From positions 1,984,001 through 2,048,000 of the forward strand of contig NC_014010.1 of assembly GCF_000024465.1 (NCBI RefSeq): 64,000 bases of DNA. Direction: 5' to 3'. Of this stretch, positions 7,672 to 16,265 are shown in pieces. Position numbers and translations under genes: made by a program. Source of the DNA: Candidatus Puniceispirillum marinum IMCC1322. Its GTDB lineage: Bacteria; Pseudomonadota; Alphaproteobacteria; Puniceispirillales; Puniceispirillaceae. Position 1 is the first letter of the stretch. Every line of letters begins with the position of its first letter. The notes under the pieces were generated by a model. It was not told where the DNA came from, made no database searches, and saw nothing but the letters and a program-made list of their open reading frames with translations.

Positions 7672-8753
7672 TATGCGCTTTCCACGAAATAACTATCGGC
7701 CAACCGCAAACCAACCGAGATTGCTTTGCCGATGCCTGGGATTTCCTGTTTCAAATCGGTGCCGTTCGGAATCCGCATTTGCAATGTTTGCCCACCATAA
7801 GTGGTCTGATCCAGATCGATCACCAGTAACTGGCTCTCGCCCTGGAAGATCGAATCCTTTACGGTGCCCTTAAAATAATTGGTGCCCTTTTCTTTTTTAC
7901 TGGTGATGAATAGTTTTTCCGGCCGGATCACCAGCAGAAAATCACCATCCTTTTCGATTGTATGATTCACCAGAACTTCGGCTTTTCCAAGAATGGCTTT
8001 TTTGTTCTTAACCGTCACAGGGACAAGCGTGGACTCACCGATAAAATCGGCAATAAAGGCATTATTGGGTTCTTGATAGATATCATTCGGGCTACCTAGC
8101 TGCTGGAGCTGACCGTCATTGATGACAGCGATGCGATCCGACATCGTCAAGGCTTCTTTCTGGTCATGTGTCACATAAACTGTGGTCATGTTGAGACTAT
8201 CGTGAAGCTGGCGCAATTCGATCTGCATTTCTTCACGCAGTTTTTTATCGAGCGCAGATAGCGGCTCATCCATCAGCAAAATCTGGGGTTTGAAAACAAT
8301 CGCCCGGGCCAGGGCAACGCGCTGGCGCTGGCCACCTGACAATTCGTCAACGCGGCGATGCCCAAGACCGTCAAGCTTTACCGTCGCCAAGGCTTCATCA
8401 ACACTGATTTTGGTTTCAGCCGCACTGACGCCGCGTAATTTCTGTGGATAGCCGACATTCTGTTCGACATTCATATGCGGGAATAAGGCATAGTTCTGGA
8501 ACACCATGCCGATACCGCGCAGATGTGGTGGCTTGAGAATGACCTCTTCATCGCCAAATTTGACACTGCCATGATCGGGGCTGGTAAAGCCAGCCAGCAC
8601 CATCAGCAAGGTTGTTTTGCCCGAACCCGAAGGCCCCAGTAAGGTCAGAAATTCACCCGATGTGACATCAAGACTAACGTCATTCAGGGCGAAAAAATCA
8701 CCATATTTTTTGGTAATATTTGCAATGGAAATATTTAATGAACTATTTTTCAT
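7671..8753 (-). CDS. ABC transporter ATPase, PotA type
   Basis: This is a 360-residue ATPase of the PotA/FbpC class. Walker A GPSGSGKTT lies at residues 40-48, the signature LSGGQRQRVALARA and Walker B ILLMDEPLSALD in the middle of the nucleotide-binding domain, and the switch histidine in YVTHDQKEAL. A C-terminal extension of about 120 residues forms the TOBE domain common in importers of this type. It is separated from the binding-protein gene upstream by about 118 bases containing a strong hairpin, so its expression may be lower than that of the binding protein. Confidence 0.9.
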   Translation of the reverse strand: MKNSSLNISIANITKKYGDFFALNDVSLDVTSGEFLTLLGPSGSGKTTLLMVLAGFTSPDHGSVKFGDEEVILKPPHLRGIGMVFQNYALFPHMNVEQNVGYPQKLRGVSAAETKISVDEALATVKLDGLGHRRVDELSGGQRQRVALARAIVFKPQILLMDEPLSALDKKLREEMQIELRQLHDSLNMTTVYVTHDQKEALTMSDRIAVINDGQLQQLGSPNDIYQEPNNAFIADFIGESTLVPVTVKNKKAILGKAEVLVNHTIEKDGDFLLVIRPEKLFITSKKEKGTNYFKGTVKDSIFQGESQLLVIDLDQTTYGGQTLQMRIPNGTDLKQEIPGIGKAISVGLRLADSYFVESA

Positions 8754-8822
8754 AATTGTGACTTAATCAATAATGGTGGGATTGATAATGGTGAATGATT
8801 TTGCAAGCTAGGTTTGCTAAAT

Positions 8823-8848
8823 GGCTGGAGGGTACATACCCTCCAGCC
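8823..8848 (-). other. Strong intercistronic hairpin between binding-protein and ATPase genes
   Basis: A perfect 12-bp inverted repeat (GGCTGGAGGGTA and its complement) with only two bases between the arms lies 23 bases after the stop of the binding-protein gene on the minus strand. It is not followed by a U-run (ATTTAGCAAACC comes next), so it is not a normal terminator. Its position matches stabilising or attenuating hairpins known from other binding-protein-first operons such as malE-malF. Confidence 0.8.
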
Positions 8849-8871
8849 GTAGTCTATGGAAATAAGACCGA

Positions 8872-9930
8872 TTATTCAGTCATCATTTCAGTATATTTTT
8901 CCGCAGCGATTGTACGCCATTTGGCATACCATGCGGTTTTCAATGTCAGCTGATGCTTGGCATTGTCTGGATGACTAGGCATCTGACGCGCACGTGAATC
9001 TTCCATCAGACCTAGCTCATAGACCTTTGTATTGGTCGGACCATAAGTGATGTATTTGGCAAATTCGGCCATATATTCAGGCTTCATCATCTCGGCAATA
9101 TATTTCATTGCCAGATCCTTGTTCTTGGCATTTTTTGGAATGCCATAGCCTTCCCAGTCCATGATGCCGCTTTTCCAGTCATAAGCAACCTTTGCACCGT
9201 CAAGTTTGGCCACGTCAAAACGACCATTCCAACCAGTTGTCATATCGACTTCACCATCTTTCATCAGCTGGGCATGCTGGGCACCAGATGTCCACCATAC
9301 AGCGATGTGATCCTTGATTGAACGGATCTTGTCGAGGGCGCGATCGATACCTTCTTCGCTATCAAGCACGGTATAGATATCTTCCATGGCGACGCCATCA
9401 GCAAGCAAAGCAGCTTCGAGCTGGGCGTCCACTTTGGCGCGCATCGCGCGGGTACCCGGGAATTTTTCTACATCGAAGAAATCGGCCCAGCTACGCGGTC
9501 CGTTATCACCATAAGTATCGGTGTTCCATGCTGCCACAACCGAGAAAATATCGGCACCAGCACAATAATCACTATACATGCCTGGCAAATGGTTGCTGAC
9601 ATCGATCACCGAATAATCAAGCTTTTCCAGAATGCCTTCGGTACCACCAGAGGCACAGCCACCAGCACCACTTGAAAAGATATCGAATTTATCCGCGCCT
9701 GATTTGACCATCAGTTTCACGTCCGAGATACCACCATAGGTATCTTCTTTGACTGTAATACCCATGGCTTTGGCCGCAGGCTGGAAAATACCAACCGACT
9801 GACCTTTTTGATAGGCACCACCCCAAGATACGATTCTAAGCTCATCTGCAAAACTGGCTGTCGTGACGCTCATCACGCTTGCAACCGCCGCAGTGACAGC
9901 AAGTGATTTCAATTTAAACGATTTTTTCAT
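8872..9930 (-). CDS. ABC transporter periplasmic substrate-binding protein, PotD type
   Basis: This is a 352-residue binding protein. A clear signal peptide (MKKSFKLKSLAVTAAVASV, cleavage near ASFADE) precedes a mature chain opening with LRIVSWGGAYQKGQS, the usual first strand of family-1 PotD/PotF-like proteins. A strong ribosome-binding site (AAGGGGG) lies just before the ATG, fitting high expression. It is the first gene of the operon binding protein-ATPase-permease-permease-cupin and is divergent from the enolase-superfamily gene. Ligand not readable; related proteins bind polyamines, opines, phosphonates or other small organic ions. Confidence 0.85.
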   Translation of the reverse strand: MKKSFKLKSLAVTAAVASVMSVTTASFADELRIVSWGGAYQKGQSVGIFQPAAKAMGITVKEDTYGGISDVKLMVKSGADKFDIFSSGAGGCASGGTEGILEKLDYSVIDVSNHLPGMYSDYCAGADIFSVVAAWNTDTYGDNGPRSWADFFDVEKFPGTRAMRAKVDAQLEAALLADGVAMEDIYTVLDSEEGIDRALDKIRSIKDHIAVWWTSGAQHAQLMKDGEVDMTTGWNGRFDVAKLDGAKVAYDWKSGIMDWEGYGIPKNAKNKDLAMKYIAEMMKPEYMAEFAKYITYGPTNTKVYELGLMEDSRARQMPSHPDNAKHQLTLKTAWYAKWRTIAAEKYTEMMTE

Positions 9931-10101
9931 TATTTCCCCCTTGAGGTCATTTTACAATTTTGAATAAAAGGTTGATAGAGGTTGCACAATGATTTCAGAC
10001 TAGTCAAACTTTTAGGCCATCAAAAATAAGATTATTGTAATTTTATATTACGGTCTGCCAATTCATCAAGCGTATATAGATTAGAAAGACTTTGTATTAA
10101 G

Positions 10102-11250
10102 ATGAAAATCCAGAAACTTGAAACATTCACCTCGCGCTATGTCAGCTTTGTCAAAGTCACAACCGATGATGGGAAAAGCGGTATCGGGCAGATGTCCACC
10201 TATCATGCTGATATAACGGCGCAGGTATTTCACCGGCAGGTCGCGCCCTGGGTGCTTGGAAAATCGATTGCGGGTGCGCATCATGACGATGATGAAGGGG
10301 ATGCCCGCACGGTATTTGCCGACCTGGCCGCTTTGGTGACCGAACGCGAGCATAAATTCCCCGGCTCTTATATATATAGGGCGTTGGCCGGACTTGATAC
10401 GGCGTTGTGGGATCTGGTGGCACAGGCCGCAGAGATGCCCGTTACCGCGCTGATTGGCGGACAGGCTGGCCAGCTTCGTGCCTATGCCTCATCGATGAAA
10501 CGCGATATTACGCCAGCCGATGAAGCCGCACGCTTTTGCCAGCTTCGCGACGAAAAGGGCTTTGATGCGTTCAAATTCCGCGTCGGTGCCGAATGCGGGC
10601 GCGGCAAGGATGAATGGCCCGGGCGCACCGAAGAGATTATCCCGACAGTGACCGCGGCATTGGGTGACGGCATTGTCAAAATGGTCGATGCCAATAGCTG
10701 TTTCGGGGTCGAACGCGCGATCGAAGTCGGGCATATGCTGCAAGATCACGGTGTCACGCATTATGAAGAGCCATGCCCCTATTGGCATCCGGATGACACG
10801 TTGCAGGTGACGAACGCGCTGGCTATCGATGTGACTGGCGGTGAACAGGATTGTGATATGCGCGTCTGGAAAGACATGATCGACCGCCGCATTGTCAATA
10901 TCGTGCAACCCGATGTCATGTATATGGGCGGCATCACGCCGTGGTTGCAGGTGGCCGATATGGCGAAACAGGCCGGCCTTAAATGTACCCCGCATGCGGC
11001 GAATCTGTCGCTGGTGACGGTCTGTACGATGCATGCGCTCAAGGCGATTGCGAATGCCGGTGCCTATCTGGAACTGTCAATCGAAGGCGCGGATTATTAC
11101 CCGTGGCAGGACGCCTTGTTTCGGGGCGATCCGTTCAAGGTGACGGACGGGCATGTGACGATTAGCGATACCCCCGGATGGGGGGTCGAGGTCAATCCCG
11201 ACTGGCTGGCGGCGGCAGATTATGCGGTGAGTGAGGTTGGCGGTTCGTGA
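10102..11250 (+). CDS. Enolase-superfamily enzyme, mandelate racemase subgroup
   Basis: This 382-residue protein has the capping domain (about 1-125) and TIM barrel of the mandelate racemase/muconate-lactonizing family. Visible catalytic elements are the KFR base motif at 158-160, metal ligands D196, E222 or E223 and E248 (in VDAN, YEEP and GGEQ), and the D271/H298 dyad. Their spacing closely follows mandelate racemase (D195, E221, E247, D270, H297). The Asp-His dyad fits the subgroup that contains mandelate racemase and many sugar-acid dehydratases, which abstract a proton next to a carboxylate. It is transcribed away from the PotABCD-type operon across a 171-base gap, suggesting one shared catabolic unit. 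The exact substrate (sugar acid or other 2-hydroxy acid) is unknown. No strong ribosome-binding site is visible. Confidence 0.85.
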   Translation: MKIQKLETFTSRYVSFVKVTTDDGKSGIGQMSTYHADITAQVFHRQVAPWVLGKSIAGAHHDDDEGDARTVFADLAALVTEREHKFPGSYIYRALAGLDTALWDLVAQAAEMPVTALIGGQAGQLRAYASSMKRDITPADEAARFCQLRDEKGFDAFKFRVGAECGRGKDEWPGRTEEIIPTVTAALGDGIVKMVDANSCFGVERAIEVGHMLQDHGVTHYEEPCPYWHPDDTLQVTNALAIDVTGGEQDCDMRVWKDMIDRRIVNIVQPDVMYMGGITPWLQVADMAKQAGLKCTPHAANLSLVTVCTMHALKAIANAGAYLELSIEGADYYPWQDALFRGDPFKVTDGHVTISDTPGWGVEVNPDWLAAADYAVSEVGGS

Positions 11251-11380
11251 TGAGGGGGATGGTGGCGTGAGGCGTTGCCTGTTATCCGTCGTCGTTCTGT
11301 AATTTAGCCAAGTTACGGCTGTGAGTAACTGTTTGTTAACCTGCATGTGATAGCGTTTCCCAAAACCATGGGAGTCGAAG

Positions 11381-13249
11381 ATGAAACCTCAGGAATTAAC
11401 AATCGGTCAGCTTATAAGTGAGAAACGGCAACTTCGCGTTCCAGTTTATCAAAGATCGTATGAATGGACTCCAGAAAAGCAGCTAGATAGATTTTTTGAA
11501 CAACTAAAAGATCAGGCAAAAAGGATTGAGACTGGTTCAGAAAGGCTGGTTAGCCATTATATGGGCACATTGTTGCTTATTAGTGATAGAGGTGATGTTC
11601 AAAAACTGATTCACGATATAGTTGACGGTCAGCAGCGACTAACTAGCTTTTTTCTTGCTATTGCGGCTTTGAAGGATGCCTCACATTCCTTTGGGTTGCA
11701 TTCGTTATCTAGTGAATTAGATAGACATATTTTCAACGATACTGATATTCCAGACTTTCGCTCTAAATTGGTGCCGAATGCTAAGGAACGAGGAATCTTT
11801 GATGATTTATTACGCCTTGGTTTAGAAGGTATGAAAGAAAACATCCTATATTCTAATTTCTTCGCTACAACAGGAGCATTAAAGCAAAAGGGTTCGGAAA
11901 CACCAAAGGCCTTAAGCGCATATCACTGGTTACAACAGAATTTCTCTCGGTATCTTTCTGATGGAGAGAATGAAGATATCCGGACGAAAGCAAATGCATT
12001 GCTGATGGCTCTTACTGATCAATTCAAATTAATAGTTATTGAACTAGAAGAGCATGATGACCCTCAGGTCATTTTTGAAACATTAAATACTGGAGCGGAA
12101 CCTCTCGCTGCTATGGATTTAGTGCGCAATTTTATTTTTCACCGCGCTTCAAAAGAAGGTGAAGCTAGTCAAAATGATGTCGAAAATGAATTGAGTAGTA
12201 AATTCTCGCCAGACACTTTTTGGAGAGCATCAATAAGGCAAGGACGTTTTAACAGAAAACGCTTAGACCACTATCTAACACATATGCTGGCGGCTGAGAT
12301 GGGGAAAGAAATCTCCATTCATGAATTATATAAAGAATATAAAAGTTTTGCTGATAATTATTATGGTGCGCACAGTGTTGTAGATGAAGTGAAAACACTC
12401 ACCAAATATACTGAAACATATAAAACAATTTCAGATGGAAAGTCTTCCATCAACCTTGATTCCACAGAGTCTGACAAAGCACTTTTTTGGCTTAAAAATA
12501 CCTTAGAAGCATTTGATGTAGGAACAGCGGTTCCCATAATATTTGTTACTGACACATTACCGAATATTACCGATCATCAGAAAGCCGAAATCTACAATGC
12601 AATTGAGAGTTTTATTGTGAGGCGTGCCGTTTGTGGTTTGACGACAATGGGCCGTAATTTGTTTTTCGCAAGTATTGCTAGAAAGCTCAAAAGCAATCCT
12701 TCATCCGGATTTATACTTGATGTTCTAAGACAGTCAGATTCAGATACGACTAGATTTCCTGATAATGATGAGTTTCGTAAAGCATTTTTTGAGAAAGAAG
12801 TTTACAAAACTTTGCGATCAAAAAGAGTTGGACTTTTGCTTCGTCGAATAGAGCAACAAACCCTGACTGACCATGATGAGCGCGATAATTTAGCTGACAA
12901 CTTAACGGTTGAACATGTTATGCCCCAGAAATGGAATGAGCATTGGCCATTGCCAAATGGAGATTTTTATTCTTCAAGTGAGGTATATAGCTCTGAAATG
13001 AAGAAAGTGGCCAATCAAAGAGAGAGTTTAATTCATACGTTTGGAAATCTGACGCTTTTAGCAAGCAAGACTAATCCGGCGTTAGGTAACGATAACTTTG
13101 AAATCAAAAAACAAAAGCGTCTTGGGATTTCAAAACTCAAAATGAATTTAGAAATATCGAATGAAGAAGTATGGGATGTAGAGCAAATTCTTTCACGAAC
13201 CAAACGGTTGTTTAATCAAGCAGAAAATATTTGGCGCACGGTCAGATAA
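11381..13249 (+). CDS. DUF262/DUF1524 protein, GmrSD/SspE-like putative anti-phage nuclease
   Basis: This is a 622-residue protein. The N-terminal DUF262 (GmrS-like, ParB/Srx-type NTPase) part carries VPVYQRSYEW at about 20-29 and the hallmark DGQQR at 82-86. The C-terminal DUF1524 part carries an HNH-type nuclease signature, VEHVMPQKWN near 510 and FGNLTLLASKTNPALGN near 554-570. Fused DUF262-DUF1524 proteins include type IV restriction enzymes (GmrSD, cleaving glucosylated hydroxymethylcytosine DNA) and SspE, which acts with DNA phosphorothioation. The gene is markedly A+T-rich with AT-ending codons unlike its neighbours, stands alone and has no modification genes beside it, all signs of horizontal gain. 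A GGGAGTCGAAG ribosome-binding site precedes the ATG. Family is certain; target specificity is unknown. Confidence 0.88.
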   Translation: MKPQELTIGQLISEKRQLRVPVYQRSYEWTPEKQLDRFFEQLKDQAKRIETGSERLVSHYMGTLLLISDRGDVQKLIHDIVDGQQRLTSFFLAIAALKDASHSFGLHSLSSELDRHIFNDTDIPDFRSKLVPNAKERGIFDDLLRLGLEGMKENILYSNFFATTGALKQKGSETPKALSAYHWLQQNFSRYLSDGENEDIRTKANALLMALTDQFKLIVIELEEHDDPQVIFETLNTGAEPLAAMDLVRNFIFHRASKEGEASQNDVENELSSKFSPDTFWRASIRQGRFNRKRLDHYLTHMLAAEMGKEISIHELYKEYKSFADNYYGAHSVVDEVKTLTKYTETYKTISDGKSSINLDSTESDKALFWLKNTLEAFDVGTAVPIIFVTDTLPNITDHQKAEIYNAIESFIVRRAVCGLTTMGRNLFFASIARKLKSNPSSGFILDVLRQSDSDTTRFPDNDEFRKAFFEKEVYKTLRSKRVGLLLRRIEQQTLTDHDERDNLADNLTVEHVMPQKWNEHWPLPNGDFYSSSEVYSSEMKKVANQRESLIHTFGNLTLLASKTNPALGNDNFEIKKQKRLGISKLKMNLEISNEEVWDVEQILSRTKRLFNQAENIWRTVR

Positions 13250-13304
13250 AACCACATGTCCATAAGCTAATTTAAAATATACCCAACTACCCTACCCACT
13301 CCCC

Positions 13305-14429
13305 CTACAAAACCTTGCGGAGTTCGCTGGCGATGATGTGCTGGGCGTCTTCGGTCAGATAGGGATGCATCGGCAAGGCCATCACCCGCGCGCATAGATC
13401 ATGCGTCACCGCCAGCCCATCTGCCGACACCGGATAATGCTGATAAGGCGGTTGCTGGTGCATCGGGATCGGATAATAGATCGCGGTGGGCACGCCGGCC
13501 TCGCCCAGTCTGGCACAGATCGCATCGCGGTCACTACCCGCTGGCAGTTTCACAGAATATTGTGCCCAGCTTGATGTGGCACCGGCGGATAGGGATGGGA
13601 TTTCAACCATATTACCCAGCATCGCCGCATAGCGGTCAGCCACCGTCTGGCGGGCGGTAAGCTCATCGGCGAAAATATCGAGCTTGGCATCGAGTACGAC
13701 CGCCTGCATCGTATCCAGCCGTCCGGTCATGCCAATACGTATATTATCATATTTGGTCTTGCCCATGCCATGCACACGGCATGAACGGATGATCTCGGCA
13801 ATCTTGTCATCATCGGTAAAGACCGCGCCGCCATCGCCATAGCATCCCAAAGGCTTGGCCGGAAAGAAGCTGGTACAGGTCACATGCGCCAGCTGGCCAA
13901 CGGATGTGCCATGCCAGCTTGCCCCGAAACTTTGCGCCGCATCATCGATAACCCACAGATCATGATGCGCGGCAAAATCCATGATCGCCGGATAATTGGC
14001 AGGCTGGCCAAACAGGCCAACGCCGATAATGCCAACAACCTTGATGCCTGCTTTGCGGGCGCTGTCCATCGCCGCATCAAGCTTGTTGGGGTCGAGATTG
14101 AAACTGTCATGTTCGACTTCGGCAAAGACTGGCACCGCGCCCATTACCGGCATCACTTCGGCGCTGGCGGCAAAGGTAAAAGACGGCACAATGACACCAT
14201 CACCTGGCTGTAATCCTAATCCCGAAAGCGCCAGAAGTAGCGCATCGGTGCCGGATGAACAGGCGATATTATGTTTGGCGCCACTCCAGTCGGCAAGGCG
14301 GGCTTCGAGTGCGCCGACTTCGGGCCCCATGATATAGGCACCATGATCAAGTACGGCGGCAAAACCTGCTTCGACCTTGTCGCGAATGCGTGATTGCTGG
14401 CTTTTCAGATCAATAAAGGGAATGGACAT
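13305..14429 (-). CDS. DegT/DnrJ/EryC1-family sugar aminotransferase, WbpE-like
   Basis: This is a 374-residue PLP-dependent aminotransferase. It opens with IPFIDLKSQQSRI, has the CSSGTDALLLAL phosphate-binding loop near 57-69, DDAAQSFGA near 162 and the PLP lysine in SFFPAKPLGCYGDGG (about K192). Overall phrasing is closest to WbpE/WlbC, which converts UDP-3-keto-GlcNAc-uronic acid to the 3-amino sugar on the way to diacetamido-mannuronic acid of surface polysaccharides. It follows a Gfo/Idh/MocA dehydrogenase by 16 bases in the same direction, as WbpB precedes WbpE functionally. Other pathway genes are not in the window, so the sugar is an inference. Confidence 0.82.
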   Translation of the reverse strand: MSIPFIDLKSQQSRIRDKVEAGFAAVLDHGAYIMGPEVGALEARLADWSGAKHNIACSSGTDALLLALSGLGLQPGDGVIVPSFTFAASAEVMPVMGAVPVFAEVEHDSFNLDPNKLDAAMDSARKAGIKVVGIIGVGLFGQPANYPAIMDFAAHHDLWVIDDAAQSFGASWHGTSVGQLAHVTCTSFFPAKPLGCYGDGGAVFTDDDKIAEIIRSCRVHGMGKTKYDNIRIGMTGRLDTMQAVVLDAKLDIFADELTARQTVADRYAAMLGNMVEIPSLSAGATSSWAQYSVKLPAGSDRDAICARLGEAGVPTAIYYPIPMHQQPPYQHYPVSADGLAVTHDLCARVMALPMHPYLTEDAQHIIASELRKVL

Positions 14430-14445
14430 TATGGCTCGCTTTGGT

Positions 14446-15420
14446 TTAACGGGTGCTGTCTGTCATATCGACAAGCTGATGTTGCATTTGTTCGAGAACC
14501 ACCTGTACGGCAAGGGCGTCCTCAATATCGGTGGGGGCGGGATTACCGCTGGCGCAGGCCCGGATAAAGGCGCGCATTTCATCTTTCAAAGGCTCGCTTT
14601 CGGCAATGGCTATGGGCTGTGGTGGCTGGCGGGTGATGGTGAAATAATCGCCATCCTGACGGATATCATCGGTGAACAGGGTCAGCTTTTCGTCCCACGG
14701 TTTGGTGTCGTCAAACACCAGCGATCCGGTGGTGCCGGTAACGGTCAGGCAATGTTGTTTGACCGGATTGATCCAGCCCGTATTGAGATGCGCGCTGACA
14801 CTGCCCGGAAACCCAAGAACGGTGCTCAAGATATCGACAATGCCTGGTGTTATATGGCTGGCACCTGCACATGAAATATGCGCCGGTGTTGTGCCGGTAA
14901 GCGCTAGCACAAGCGAGAGATCATGCGGGCATAGATCAAATAACACGGACTCGGTGTTGCGAATACGTCCCATGGCCAGACGGGTGGCCTGAATATGACG
15001 CAGGTCACCAATAGCACCAGCCGCCAGCTGTGTCTGCAGTTCGATAAAGGCTGTGTGATAGCGGATCAGATGTCCAACCATGACCTGGCGATCATGCTCT
15101 TTGGCCGCGGCGGCGATGCGCGTTGCATCATTCATGCTCAAGGCCAACGGCTTTTCGATATAGACATGCTTGCCAGCCGCCAGCAATGGTAGGGCAATGT
15201 CAGCGTGACTGTTGGCCGGTGTCGCAATGACAACACCATCAAGCGATGGATTCTGGCATAGATCGTCAAAGCTGGCAGGCTGGCTGTTAAAGGCGGCGGC
15301 AAAATCGCTGGTGTTTTCGGGGGTGGCATCGGCGACGCAGGCAAGCGCATCAAGTGACGCCAGATTGCGGGCAAGATTCCGCCCCCACATGCCACAACCT
15401 ATCAAACCGATATTCGTCAT
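14446..15420 (-). CDS. Gfo/Idh/MocA-family oxidoreductase, WbpB/WlbA-like
   Basis: This is a 324-residue NAD(P)-dependent dehydrogenase. The Rossmann fold opens with IGLIGCGMWGRN (GxGxxG at 8-13), the catalytic EKPLA lies at 89-93, and FDLCPHDLSL near 163-172 carries the conserved Asp-His pair of the substrate domain. The pair with a WbpE-like aminotransferase suggests oxidation of a UDP-N-acetyl-hexuronic acid at C3, which the aminotransferase then aminates. It is the first gene of a two-gene minus-strand operon; the 241-base gap upstream separates it from the divergent ProXp-ala gene. The family is broad (inositol, glucose and biliverdin enzymes), so the substrate rests on the neighbour. 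Confidence 0.82.
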   Translation of the reverse strand: MTNIGLIGCGMWGRNLARNLASLDALACVADATPENTSDFAAAFNSQPASFDDLCQNPSLDGVVIATPANSHADIALPLLAAGKHVYIEKPLALSMNDATRIAAAAKEHDRQVMVGHLIRYHTAFIELQTQLAAGAIGDLRHIQATRLAMGRIRNTESVLFDLCPHDLSLVLALTGTTPAHISCAGASHITPGIVDILSTVLGFPGSVSAHLNTGWINPVKQHCLTVTGTTGSLVFDDTKPWDEKLTLFTDDIRQDGDYFTITRQPPQPIAIAESEPLKDEMRAFIRACASGNPAPTDIEDALAVQVVLEQMQHQLVDMTDSTR

Positions 15421-15661
15421 TAAACGCCGCCATTATAAAAAGTCTTTCTCTTGATAATCACCACGTGATTCGGCGTCAATCGTTGCATTTGGTTACATTT
15501 TTTGAGGTCTGGACTACGGTAAGCCGATTTTATCGCCTGTCACGCCGATCATCACTTTTGATTTTGGGCATCCTCGGTTACATAGAAGTCATGGTCATAT
15601 CGCATGACCTGATGAAATGACCTTGCGGCCTGTACGGCCAGAGAAGAACGGAGTGCGATCT

Positions 15662-16210
15662 ATGGATGCGTCATCTGCCTTTAAGGATAGTTTGCCCACC
15701 ACCCCCGAAGCGATCATGGCGGTTCTGAAGCGTCTGGACATAAGCTTTTCAACGCATCATCATCCGCCCTTGCGCACGGTTGAGGATTCAAAACAATTTC
15801 GTGATGGCATGAATGGCGCGCATATCAAAAACCTCTATATGCGTGACCGCAAGAAAAAGAATTTTCTGGTGGTTGCCGACGAAGACCGTACGATTGACAT
15901 GAAAACGCTGAATGGACGGATTGGCTGTGACCGGCTGTCTTTTGGCAGTGCTGACCGGCTATTTGAAATGCTGGGCGTTAGACCAGGTGCGGTCAGCCCC
16001 CTGACCCTGATCAATGATCCGGATCAGGCGGTGCGGCTGGTGATTGATGCCAAGATTCTGCAAGGTGGAATGATATATGTGCATCCGCTGGTCAATGATG
16101 TGACGCTGGGCATGTCGCCTGATGGGCTGCGCCGCTTTTTCCAACATACAGGACATGACCCGATGGTGCTTGATTTCGATAGTAAAGGCACCACATTAGA
16201 ACAATCATGA
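15662..16210 (+). CDS. prdX: Prolyl-tRNA deacylase ProXp-ala (YbaK/PrdX family)
   Basis: This is a 182-residue free-standing editing domain of the YbaK/INS family that hydrolyses Ala-tRNA(Pro) and so prevents alanine misincorporation at proline codons. Family features are the N-terminal helix ending in LDISFSTHHHPPLRTVEDS, then NGAHIKNLYMRDRKKKNFLVV, the catalytic lysine region, and the C-terminal GLRRFFQHTGHDPMVLDF. The frame runs back to 15617, but ATG at 15662 has GGAG about 10 bases before it and gives the usual family length. It appears monocistronic, followed closely by the thioredoxin-domain gene. Confidence 0.85.
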   Translation: MDASSAFKDSLPTTPEAIMAVLKRLDISFSTHHHPPLRTVEDSKQFRDGMNGAHIKNLYMRDRKKKNFLVVADEDRTIDMKTLNGRIGCDRLSFGSADRLFEMLGVRPGAVSPLTLINDPDQAVRLVIDAKILQGGMIYVHPLVNDVTLGMSPDGLRRFFQHTGHDPMVLDFDSKGTTLEQS

Positions 16211-16265
16211 CATGCCCCTAGTTAGGGTATGTTAAACAAATGACGACGTTAAATTTGAGGCTGAT

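Noticed and set aside
8823-8848. Intrinsic terminator
   Set aside because: Strong stem but the following bases on the minus strand are not a U-run; listed as an intercistronic hairpin instead.
10489-11034. 181-codon minus-strand frame opposite the enolase-superfamily gene
   Set aside because: Antisense to conserved catalytic segments of that gene; composition typical of a shadow frame.
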